From contig JAUXGG010000143.1 of the NCBI GenBank assembly GCA_030622265.1, positions 1-5,412 on the forward strand: a stretch of DNA of 5,412 bases, written 5' to 3'. The DNA is from Candidatus Eiseniibacteriota bacterium. Its GTDB lineage: Bacteria; Arandabacterota; Arandabacteria; Arandabacterales; Arandabacteraceae. This document shows positions 1 to 5,412 of this stretch, one piece after another. The notes beneath the pieces are model-generated. The model saw only the letters and a list, made by a program, of their open reading frames with translations. It had not been told where the DNA came from and did not search any database. The number at the start of each line of letters is the position of its first letter. The first letter of the stretch is position 1. The translations under genes and the position numbers were made by a program.

Positions 1-1043
1 ATCACATTGAGTCCGTCCTTAAGATCCTGCTGCCAGAAGAAATGGGCGTCATCAAGCCTGGCCTTCAGGACCCTCTCGTTGCCCTGCTTTATCTTGCCCG
101 CGGGGTCCGAGCCGGTGTCGGCGACCGCCACGAAATACGGCATCAACCTGCCGGCGCGGTTGCATACGGAGAAGAAGTCCTGGTGTTCCCTGAGGGCTGT
201 GACAACCACCTCTGAGGGCATGTCCAGGAACTCCTCCGAGAAGCTGCCGAGTACCGCAAACGGGAACTCGACCGTGAAGGTCACCCTCTCCAGGAGCTCC
301 TCGTCTTGGACGATCGAGCCGTCTGCCGAGGCCGCGGCTTCATCTATGAGTTTCTTTACAATTTGCCTGCGCTCTTCATGATCGACGATGACCGAGTTGC
401 TCCGGAGACCGTCCAGGTATTGCGCGGTGGACTTGACCTGGAACTCTCCCTTGCCGTGAAACCGGTGTCCCCTGGTCTTATCACCTGCCTCAATCCCGGC
501 CCATGAGAGGCGCTCTCCCTTGCTGTCACACCCCAGCTTCCCATCCACGACATAGGTCAACCATCTTACGGGCCTTGCGAACCTGACCGCCTCCTTTGTC
601 CATCTCATCGACTTGGGGAAGCGAATCCCGTCGGTCAGCACGGACTTGAGGATAGGCCCCATGACGTCTATCGTGAGGCCACCCTTCGTGAGCTTCTCCA
701 CGCAGACATATTCGCCTTTGCCTTTCGTTCCTGTCTTAAGCTCCGCAACATCAACGCCCTGCGATTTCGCAAAGCCGGTCGCGGCCGGTGTGGGTTTGCC
801 CGATTCGTCAAAGGCCCTGTCCGCCGGTGGCCCGAAAACAGTCTCGCTCTTGTCCCTTGCCCGCTCATCCACACCGTCCACAAGGAGAACCATGCGCCTG
901 GGCGTTCCGAAGGCACGGATTCGCGCGACCTCGATACCGAGCTTGGCCAGCGAGGCCCCGACCCCGGACTTCAGCGCCTCCAGGGCAGGCCTTATGTAGG
1001 AAGGCGGAATTTCCTCGGTGCCTATCTCAAAAAGCAGATCCAA
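1..1043 (-). CDS. glyS: Glycyl-tRNA synthetase beta subunit, N-terminal half (3' end outside window)
   Basis: Beta chain of the alpha2beta2 glycyl-tRNA synthetase, which helps bind tRNA-Gly while the alpha chain carries the catalytic core; cytosolic. I translated the minus strand by hand: the frame is open for 347 codons to the left edge with no stop, about half of the usual ~690 residues. Family hallmarks appear in order: FEIGTEEIP (residues 5-13), GTPRRM (46-51), MRW (146-148) followed by RFARPVRWL (154-162), TRGHRF (190-195), HQDFF (287-291) and GNERVLKARLDDAHFFW (321-337). The start is TTG. Two in-frame TTGs lie at 1049 and 1043, and an in-frame TGA at 1058-1056 bars anything further upstream. 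I prefer 1043 because a GAGAGAGG ribosome site ends 6 bases before it, whereas it directly abuts the TTG at 1049. The gene lies about 59 bases after glyQ and is surely co-transcribed. The weak start and the missing 3' end make it easy to overlook. Identity is very secure; the exact start is less so. Confidence 0.96.
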   Translation of the reverse strand, partial: MDLLFEIGTEEIPPSYIRPALEALKSGVGASLAKLGIEVARIRAFGTPRRMVLLVDGVDERARDKSETVFGPPADRAFDESGKPTPAATGFAKSQGVDVAELKTGTKGKGEYVCVEKLTKGGLTIDVMGPILKSVLTDGIRFPKSMRWTKEAVRFARPVRWLTYVVDGKLGCDSKGERLSWAGIEAGDKTRGHRFHGKGEFQVKSTAQYLDGLRSNSVIVDHEERRQIVKKLIDEAAASADGSIVQDEELLERVTFTVEFPFAVLGSFSEEFLDMPSEVVVTALREHQDFFSVCNRAGRLMPYFVAVADTGSDPAGKIKQGNERVLKARLDDAHFFWQQDLKDGLNV

Positions 1044-1049
1044 TGTCAA

Positions 1050-1057
1050 CCTCTCTC
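1050..1057 (-). promoter_or_regulatory. Ribosome binding site of glyS
   Basis: On the minus strand this reads GAGAGAGG, a purine-rich Shine-Dalgarno-like element. It lies 6 bases before the TTG at 1043 and directly touches the TTG at 1049, which favours the inner TTG as the true glyS start. It follows immediately after the T run of the hairpin in the glyQ-glyS spacer. Confidence 0.6.
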
Positions 1058-1085
1058 AAAAAACGTCAGCCCTTCGGCAAGACGC
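1058..1085 (-). other. Weak hairpin followed by T6 in the glyQ-glyS spacer (possible attenuator or processing site)
   Basis: In transcript sense an imperfect stem can form from CGTC paired with GACG, interrupted by a TT/T internal loop, then GCC paired with GGC around a GAAG loop. Two outer G-U pairs could extend it, and six T follow (1063 down to 1058). This has the outline of a weak intrinsic terminator placed after glyQ and just before the glyS ribosome site. The stem is short and interrupted, so full termination is unlikely; partial attenuation, an RNA-processing site or chance are all possible. The shape is seen in the sequence; any function is inference, and no folding energy was calculated. 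Confidence 0.3.
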
Positions 1086-1100
1086 CAGCCCTTCTGCAAG
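1063..1100. repeat. 19-bp tandem direct repeat, two copies, between glyQ and glyS
   Basis: Plus-strand copies at 1063-1081 (acgtcagcccttcggcaag) and 1082-1100 (acgccagcccttctgcaag) match at 17 of 19 positions and are directly adjacent. A more degenerate third unit may lie at 1101-1120, covering the end of glyQ including its stop codon and sharing the tcag-cctt core. The copies fill most of the spacer upstream of the glyS ribosome site. The likely origin is slippage duplication of the glyQ 3' end, which lengthened the spacer; no coding role is seen. Confidence 0.75.
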
Positions 1101-1102
1101 TA

Positions 1103-2020
1103 TCAGGCCTTCCTCAGAAGCGGAAAACCAAGTTCCTCGCGCTGTTCGAAGTACTTCCTGGCGACCAGGCGCGCTACCTTGCGGATCCGGAGGATATACG
1201 ACGCCCTCTCGGTCACGCTGATCGCCCCTCTCGCGTCCAGCACATTGAATACATGCGAACACTTGAGCACGAAATCATAAGCCGGCATCACGAGCCCGAG
1301 GTCGGCAAGCCTGCGGGCCTCCTTCTCGTAGAACTGAAAGAGCTCGAAGTGCATCTTGACGTCGGCTTCCTCGAAGTTGTACTTCGAGAACTCGAACTCA
1401 TTGCTGCTCCATATTTCCCGCCACAGCAGGTCCTCATTCCACCTGATCTCGTTTATGTCATTGACGTCCTGAACGCACATCGCAATGCGTTCCAGTCCGT
1501 AGGTGATCTCACAGGTTATCGGGTCCAGATCCAGGCCGCCAGCCTGCTGGAGATACGTGAACTGGGTGATCTCCATCCCGTCCAGCCACACCTGCCAGCC
1601 CAGCCCCCAGGCGCCCAGCGTGGGAGATTCCCAGTCATCCTCCGCGAACCTCACGTCATGCTCCTTGGCATCTATGCCCATCCGCTTCAGGGTCTCGAGA
1701 TACACATCCTGGATGTTGTCGGGAGAGGGCTTGATGACCACCTGGTATTGAAGAAATTGCTGCACCCTCATGGGGTTTTCACCGTACCTGCCGTCCCTGG
1801 GCCGGCGGGACGGTTCAACGTGGGCCGCCTTCCATGGCTCGGGACCGAGGGTGCGAAGGAAGCTCGCGGGATTGAAGGTGCCTGCCCCGACTTCACTGTT
1901 GTATGGCTGGTGAATGGCGCAGCCGTAGTCACCCCAGAAACGCTCCAGGGTCATGATCAGATCCTGAAGCGACTGGCCGGTTCTCTCCTGGCCGGTTTTC
2001 TTGCTGTTATCGCTAGGCAA
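1103..2020 (-). CDS. glyQ: Glycyl-tRNA synthetase alpha subunit
   Basis: Catalytic class II subunit that activates glycine with ATP and charges tRNA-Gly together with GlyS; cytosolic. The 305 residues are close to the family's usual ~290-300. Visible hallmarks are the N-terminal core [14 protein letters not shown] (21-34), the class II motif 2 region with [16 protein letters not shown] (68-83) running into QYQVVIKP (91-98), the alpha-chain signature [15 protein letters not shown] (128-142) and [10 protein letters not shown] (145-154), and motif 3 as [10 protein letters not shown] (172-181). The start is TTG at 2020: an in-frame TGA at 2035-2033 lies just upstream, and the next start (Met23) would cut into the conserved first helix. 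A GAGAGA element sits 8 bases before this TTG. Relative to typical GlyQ, which begins close to the conserved core, this start adds about 15 polar residues containing a pentapeptide repeat. The gene overlaps the recO stop by 8 bases, so translation is probably coupled. Identity is certain; the N-terminus is likely but unproven. Confidence 0.97.
   Translation of the reverse strand: MPSDNSKKTGQERTGQSLQDLIMTLERFWGDYGCAIHQPYNSEVGAGTFNPASFLRTLGPEPWKAAHVEPSRRPRDGRYGENPMRVQQFLQYQVVIKPSPDNIQDVYLETLKRMGIDAKEHDVRFAEDDWESPTLGAWGLGWQVWLDGMEITQFTYLQQAGGLDLDPITCEITYGLERIAMCVQDVNDINEIRWNEDLLWREIWSSNEFEFSKYNFEEADVKMHFELFQFYEKEARRLADLGLVMPAYDFVLKCSHVFNVLDARGAISVTERASYILRIRKVARLVARKYFEQREELGFPLLRKA
1973..2002. 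repeat. 15-bp in-frame tandem repeat in the 5' end of glyQ
   Basis: Plus-strand units at 1973-1987 and 1988-2002 both begin ctggccggtt and match at 13 of 15 positions. The period is a multiple of three, so in the GlyQ frame it gives KTGQE followed by RTGQS (about residues 8-17). It lies entirely within the non-conserved N-terminal extension, which suggests a recent slippage duplication that protein function tolerates. Confidence 0.7.
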
Positions 2021-2786
2021 AGGACGAATCTCTCATTCTCTCGAGGAAGTCAAGCGACCTGATCTTGGCTCCCTCGCTGATCTGGGCGCGAACGAAAGCG
2101 TACAGGATGTCGGAAGCATCCCTGCTGAGCTTGTCGGCCGAACATGTCTCCCTGAGTCTCGCCATGGATATGCTCTCAAACTTCCTCATCAGTTCCAGGG
2201 TTGCCTGACTCATCTCTATCGCATGCAAATCCTGGTTGTGGCAGGCAGGACAAAGGGCCCCGCCGGAGTGCAGCCCGAACCAGACCTTATCGGCGAGATC
2301 CTTTCCGCACCTCACGCATGCCGCCAGCTCCGGCCCGTAGCCCACGGCATGGAGCATCTTCAGCGTATAAGAAGCCAGTATTAACTCAAGCTGGTTCCTT
2401 TCCGCAACACCAATCTGTTTCAGGATCGCGTTCAGGAGCTCATACAGGGTCTCGTTCTGCTCCTCGTCGGGAACAAGCCTCTCGACCATCTCACTCGCGG
2501 CGCTGGCATAGGCAAGCTTCACCACGTCGTTCCCTATGTTCTTGTTGGCATTCAGGATCTCACTGTGGCTCAGAGTATGAAGGTCGCGGTTTTCCTTCCT
2601 ATAGAAGATGAGAGAAGAGCGCGTGAAGAGTTCCAGGCTGCTTCCGAACTTGCTCTTGGGTTTGAGACTGCCCTTGGCGATCGCCGATATCTTACCGTAG
2701 CGGCGGGTAAAGAAGACGATGATCTTGCTGGACTCCCTGAATTTCCTGGTTCTTAAGACTATGCCGTGGGTCCGGTGTATGCTCAT
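2013..2786 (-). CDS. recO: DNA repair protein RecO
   Basis: Recombination mediator of the RecF pathway. In the family, RecO binds single-stranded DNA and SSB, works with RecR to load RecA at gaps, and anneals complementary strands. The 257 residues match the usual length. The N-terminal OB-fold shows [15 protein letters not shown] (8-22), then [25 protein letters not shown] (30-54), the typical basic DNA-binding stretch. A helical domain follows, with a four-Cys zinc site: CVRC (157-160) and CPAC (179-182), 18 residues apart. The ATG start at 2786 shares its bases with the TGA stop of the upstream CNNM gene (ATGA overlap), which points to coupled translation; no strong ribosome site stands before it. 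One small deviation is RESS where relatives often have ESD. Its 3' end overlaps glyQ by 8 bases. Identification is firm. Confidence 0.95.
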   Translation of the reverse strand: MSIHRTHGIVLRTRKFRESSKIIVFFTRRYGKISAIAKGSLKPKSKFGSSLELFTRSSLIFYRKENRDLHTLSHSEILNANKNIGNDVVKLAYASAASEMVERLVPDEEQNETLYELLNAILKQIGVAERNQLELILASYTLKMLHAVGYGPELAACVRCGKDLADKVWFGLHSGGALCPACHNQDLHAIEMSQATLELMRKFESISMARLRETCSADKLSRDASDILYAFVRAQISEGAKIRSLDFLERMRDSSFA

Positions 2787-4069
2787 CGCTCTGTGTTTTC
2801 CCTGGCCGCGACGCCGACTCCGGTGCCGCGTATGATCACTCGCTCTATCCTCTGGCCGGTCACTTTCTCAACCACGAAGCTGAGACCGTCCGCATCATAG
2901 GCATCGCCCTCGGACGGGACCTTGCCCAGGAGATTGTACACATAACCGGCAAGCGTGTCATAATCTTCTTCTTCCGCTATGTCGATTCGCAATGTCTCGT
3001 TCAGGTCATCGATCCTGACCTTGCCGTCCACCCTGACCTCGTCGTCACCCACCACGTGGATCAGCTCGAGCTCCTCTTCATACTCATCATATATCTCACC
3101 GACAATTTCCTCCAGCACGTCCTCGAGTGTCACCAGGCCGACCACTCCGCCGAACTCATCCACGGCGATCGCCATGTGGGTCTTGCGCCTGCGGAGCTCC
3201 GCCAAGAGGTCCCTGACCTTCTTGGTCTCGGGAACGAAGTAAGCATCCCGTAGGATGTCCCCCATGCCCGCATCGAGGCCACCCTCCCGCACGAACTCAA
3301 AGAGGTCCCTGGCGTGCAGGATGCCGCGGATATCGTCAATGGTCTTATTATAGATCGGGATCCGGGAGTGGGCACCCTCGGCAATCACCTTGATGGCCTC
3401 GCCGACGGTGGTGGTGACCTCCGCACAGACCATGTCGATTCTCGGTATCATGACTTCCCTCACCACCGTGTCCCGCATCTCGAATATGGCGTTGATCATC
3501 TCCTGCTCTTCCTCAGCCCCGGATTCGGCCTCCTCGCTCGCTCGCGCGATCGCCCTGAGCTGGCCCGCCTTCAGGAACATCTCGCGGGTCTGGGAGCCTG
3601 CAAGGAAGACCCTGCGAGTTACCAGCAGGATCGCCTGCACCACCGGATATATGGGAATGAAGAAAACGAACAAGGGGCGCGCCAGCGACCGCACGGCCGC
3701 CTCGGGGTTCCTTGCCACATGCACCCTGGGCAGGAGCCTGGCCAGGGCCGCGATCAGGACCGAAACCACGACGAGACAGACAATGGACGCCAGCGTCCCG
3801 ACATTGCCCTGTGGGAAATGGCGCCACGTGAGCCGCAGCGCGAAAAGCGCGGCAAGGACATTGCTCAGGGAGCTTGCCAGCAGGAGCTGGATCATCAGCT
3901 CATCCGGCTTGGCAAGCATCCTCAAGGCCAGCCTGGTGCGCCGGTCGTTGCGTCTCTCGAGCTCATCCTCAGATGCCGAGAAAAAGGCAAATTCCCCCGC
4001 GAAAAACAGGGCGGATAAACCCAGGAACACGAAAAACAGAAGGACATCCAGTAATGATGAGGGATCCAA
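2783..4069 (-). CDS. CNNM/CBS-domain membrane protein, CorC/HlyC (hemolysin-like) family
   Basis: Inner-membrane protein of the DUF21-CBS-CorC_HlyC architecture, a family linked to Mg2+ (and Co2+) transport or tolerance; the 'hemolysin' label is historical. Residues here are counted from the alternative GTG at 4078. Hydrophobic segments at about 8-33, 61-83, 95-116 and 134-155 form the CNNM membrane domain. A charged linker (165-193) leads to [11 protein letters not shown] (205-215), the hallmark opening of the CBS pair, and the second CBS unit ends in [20 protein letters not shown] (305-324). A CorC_HlyC domain fills about 345-425. I prefer the TTG at 4069 because AGAGGAG (4084-4078) lies 8 bases before it, while the GTG at 4078 overlaps that site; an in-frame TGA at 4090-4088 limits extension. 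E. coli YbeX, in the matching ybeZ-ybeY-ybeX cluster, lacks the membrane part. The usual GE-x-x-PK motif of the membrane domain reads AR-x-x-PR here (113-118), so transport activity is uncertain. Confidence 0.93.
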   Translation of the reverse strand: MDPSSLLDVLLFFVFLGLSALFFAGEFAFFSASEDELERRNDRRTRLALRMLAKPDELMIQLLLASSLSNVLAALFALRLTWRHFPQGNVGTLASIVCLVVVSVLIAALARLLPRVHVARNPEAAVRSLARPLFVFFIPIYPVVQAILLVTRRVFLAGSQTREMFLKAGQLRAIARASEEAESGAEEEQEMINAIFEMRDTVVREVMIPRIDMVCAEVTTTVGEAIKVIAEGAHSRIPIYNKTIDDIRGILHARDLFEFVREGGLDAGMGDILRDAYFVPETKKVRDLLAELRRRKTHMAIAVDEFGGVVGLVTLEDVLEEIVGEIYDEYEEELELIHVVGDDEVRVDGKVRIDDLNETLRIDIAEEEDYDTLAGYVYNLLGKVPSEGDAYDADGLSFVVEKVTGQRIERVIIRGTGVGVAARENTER

Positions 4070-4077
4070 TTCGTTCA

Positions 4078-4084
4078 CTCCTCT
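4078..4084 (-). promoter_or_regulatory. Ribosome binding site deciding the start of the CNNM/CBS gene
   Basis: The minus strand reads AGAGGAG here, the best Shine-Dalgarno match in the window. Its last G is the first base of a possible GTG start at 4078, too close to serve it, but it lies 8 bases before an in-frame TTG at 4069. The site therefore argues for TTG as the start codon. Confidence 0.65.
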
Positions 4085-4096
4085 AACTCATAGTCG

Positions 4097-4564
4097 TCAA
4101 AGTTTGAGCTTACTTGAGAAACGCTTCACCATGCTCTCCTGCACCTGCTCCATTCTCACACGGTCCCGGGAATCCGAATCGGTATAGCCCAGAACGTGGA
4201 GCACGCCATGGATCACAAGCCTCAACAGCTCCTCACCCAGGGTGACCCCGTACTTGCCGGCGTTCTCCCGGGCGGTATCAACAGATATATAGACATCCCC
4301 GACATGATCGATGGGAAGACCTTTCTCGGACAGGTCGAACGCGATGACATCGGTGGGCCCGGTCCGGCCGAGGCGCTCCTCATTGAGCGCCGTGATCTTG
4401 TCGTCTCCTGTAAAAGAGATGCTGATCACATATGATTTGTCATCATGCTCAAGGAGGGTCTGCAGCGCCGCCTGATGGAGCACGCTCCGCATAGAACTGA
4501 GTTCCGCGGGTAGACCCTCGATGTCCAGTGAAGAACTTTGATCTGATTCTTCCATACTCTTCAC
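4097..4564 (-). CDS. ybeY: Endoribonuclease YbeY / rRNA maturation factor
   Basis: Small metalloprotein (UPF0054) known in other bacteria as a single-strand endoribonuclease needed for 16S rRNA 3'-end maturation and 70S ribosome quality control; cytosolic, usually with one zinc. The 155 residues are the normal size. The conserved core begins with ITALNEERLGRTGPTDVIAFDL (57-78), then GDVYIS (89-94), and ends with the metal motif HGVLHVLGYTDSDS (119-132). His119 and His123 are present, but the position of the usual third His ligand (as in GYDH) holds Asp129, giving HxxxHxxxxxD. The GTG at 4564 overlaps the phoH TGA (GTGA), fitting coupled translation. An ATG three codons in (4555) is a realistic alternative, and neither has a strong ribosome site. 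The position next to phoH is the classic pairing (ybeZ-ybeY in E. coli). The product is secure; zinc coordination by Asp is inferred. Confidence 0.95.
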   Translation of the reverse strand: MKSMEESDQSSSLDIEGLPAELSSMRSVLHQAALQTLLEHDDKSYVISISFTGDDKITALNEERLGRTGPTDVIAFDLSEKGLPIDHVGDVYISVDTARENAGKYGVTLGEELLRLVIHGVLHVLGYTDSDSRDRVRMEQVQESMVKRFSSKLKL

Positions 4565-5412
4565 GGCCTGGCGGCCTGCTCACCACCGTTTTCGTACTTG
4601 TCGAACGCCTTGATAATGTCCTGGACCAGCCTGTGCCGCACCACATCCTGACCTGAAAGATAGACAAAGTGAATTCCCGGTATATTGTTCAGCACCGACT
4701 GAATCCTCACGAGACCTGAGTCCTCCTTGCGAGAGAGATCTATCTGCGTGATATCGCCGGTTATCACGACCTTGGAGTTGAAACCCAGCCTGGTCAAGAA
4801 CATCTTCATCTGGTCCAGGGTCGTGTTCTGGGCCTCATCGAGAATCACGAAGGAGTTGTTGAGGGTCCTACCCCTCATATAGGCAAGGGGCGCCACCTCG
4901 ATCATGCCCATCTCGAGCCTCTTTCTTATTTTCTCGGCCGGCATCATCTCATAAAGAGCATCGTAGAGCGGCCTCAGGTAGGGCCCCACCTTCTCCTGGT
5001 AGTCCCCGGGCAGGAAGCCCAGGCTCTCGCCCGCCTCCACCGCCGGCCTCACCAGCAGGATCCTGTCCACTTCCCTTCGCTGCAAGGACGAGACGGCCTG
5101 GGCCATTCCGAGATAGGTCTTGCCGGTGCCCGCAGGACCGACCGCAAGGACTATGTCATAGGTTCGCATCGCCTCCACGTACTCGTGCTGGCCGACGGTC
5201 TTGGCCCGGATGATCTTCTTGAGATCATGGTACTCGGCCCGGTCTTCATGAAGCGAGGTCAGCTTCTTGGCGTTCTTATCACCCTCAAGCCCGATCGCGT
5301 AGCGCACATCATCCTCGCCTACGGCGATTCCCTTTCGGGCGCTCACCATCAGGTCCTTGAGTATCTTAGAGACCGCGCCCACGACGTGCTTTTCACCTTC
5401 CACGACCACGTC
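4561..5412 (-). CDS. phoH: PhoH-family P-loop ATPase (YbeZ type), 5' end outside window
   Basis: Cytosolic PhoH/YbeZ ATPase, related to superfamily 1 helicases and tied to RNA metabolism through its partner YbeY. Counting from an internal GTG at 5409, the sequence shows the end of the N-terminal KH-like segment (1-40), a linker, RAKTVGQHEYVEAM (68-81), Walker A GPAGTGKT (91-98), RPAVEAGESLGFLPGDYQEKVGPYLRPLYDAL (121-152), PLAYMRGRTL (174-183), Walker B FVILDEAQN (187-195), FLTRLGFNSKVVITGD (204-219) and QIDL (222-225). All nucleotide-binding motifs look intact. The frame stays open to the right edge, and relatives (~320-345 residues) carry roughly 40-50 more N-terminal residues, so the GTG at 5409 is not the real start. 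The gene's TGA overlaps the ybeY start. It is the first gene visible in the operon, and the promoter lies outside the window. Confidence 0.96.
   Translation of the reverse strand, partial: DVVVEGEKHVVGAVSKILKDLMVSARKGIAVGEDDVRYAIGLEGDKNAKKLTSLHEDRAEYHDLKKIIRAKTVGQHEYVEAMRTYDIVLAVGPAGTGKTYLGMAQAVSSLQRREVDRILLVRPAVEAGESLGFLPGDYQEKVGPYLRPLYDALYEMMPAEKIRKRLEMGMIEVAPLAYMRGRTLNNSFVILDEAQNTTLDQMKMFLTRLGFNSKVVITGDITQIDLSRKEDSGLVRIQSVLNNIPGIHFVYLSGQDVVRHRLVQDIIKAFDKYENGGEQAARP

Noticed and set aside
7..381. A 124-codon plus-strand open frame at the left edge, and short minus-strand frames at 356-553 and 668-916
   Set aside because: The continuous minus-strand glyS frame, with all its family motifs, runs through this whole region; these are shadows of it.
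1026..1049. TTGACA at 1049-1044 on the minus strand resembling a -35 box for an internal glyS promoter
   Set aside because: At 17 bases' spacing the matching -10 would be GATAGG, matching TATAAT at only three positions, and it lies inside the glyS coding sequence; the TTGACA is formed by the start codons themselves.
788..2062. A 424-codon open frame on the plus strand, opposite glyQ and the start of glyS
   Set aside because: It is antisense to clearly conserved glyQ and glyS codons, has no recognisable domain, and its open length is explained by the GC-rich codon pattern of the true genes.
2241..2318. CxxC pairs that could suggest a separate zinc-ribbon protein
   Set aside because: They sit in frame within RecO at the usual place of its zinc site, so they are part of recO.
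3314..4187. Two long plus-strand open frames (234 and 265 codons) opposite the CNNM/CBS gene
   Set aside because: Both lie within a gene with intact family motifs on the minus strand; their translations are low-complexity Ser/Arg-rich or motif-free, typical of shadow frames.

Overview
The window holds six genes, all read on the minus strand and packed end to end. It looks like a slice of one conserved housekeeping operon of a bacterium. In transcription order (right to left) they are phoH (5' end cut by the window), ybeY, a CNNM/CBS-domain membrane protein of the CorC/HlyC family, recO, glyQ and glyS (3' half cut by the window). There is no gene-free stretch longer than about 60 bases. I see no tRNA, rRNA, mobile element, CRISPR array or sign of recent gene transfer.

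The genes are tightly coupled. phoH/ybeY and corC/recO share 4-base stop/start overlaps, recO/glyQ overlap by 8 bases, and about 27 bases separate ybeY from corC. The only sizeable spacer, about 59 bases, lies between glyQ and glyS; it carries a 19-bp tandem repeat and a weak hairpin followed by six T. No promoter is visible, so transcription probably enters from upstream of phoH, beyond the right edge. Starts are unusually weak: GTG for ybeY, GTG or more likely TTG for corC, TTG for glyQ and TTG for glyS. Only recO clearly uses ATG.

The functional theme is RNA and translation quality (PhoH ATPase with its partner YbeY, a single-strand RNase and 16S rRNA maturation factor), glycyl-tRNA charging (the two-subunit alpha2beta2 enzyme), recombinational repair (RecO) and a membrane protein often linked to divalent-cation transport. 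The order phoH-ybeY-CNNM/CBS-recO-glycyl-tRNA synthetase resembles the actinobacterial phoH-ybeY-hemolysin-era-recO-glyS neighbourhood and the Firmicutes/Desulfobacterota version. Here, however, era (and dgkA/cdd) is absent between ybeY and recO, and no 7TM-HD gene lies between phoH and ybeY. The two-chain glycyl-tRNA synthetase, the fairly GC-rich DNA and the frequent TTG/GTG starts fit a deep-branching or anaerobic lineage such as a basal actinobacterium, Desulfobacterota, Nitrospirota or clostridial relative. The sequence alone does not settle this.

No novel multi-gene system is evident. The points most worth a second look are an Asp in place of the third zinc-binding His of YbeY, loss of the GE-x-x-PK motif in the CNNM membrane domain, and short tandem duplications at both ends of glyQ, one of which makes a repeated N-terminal extension.
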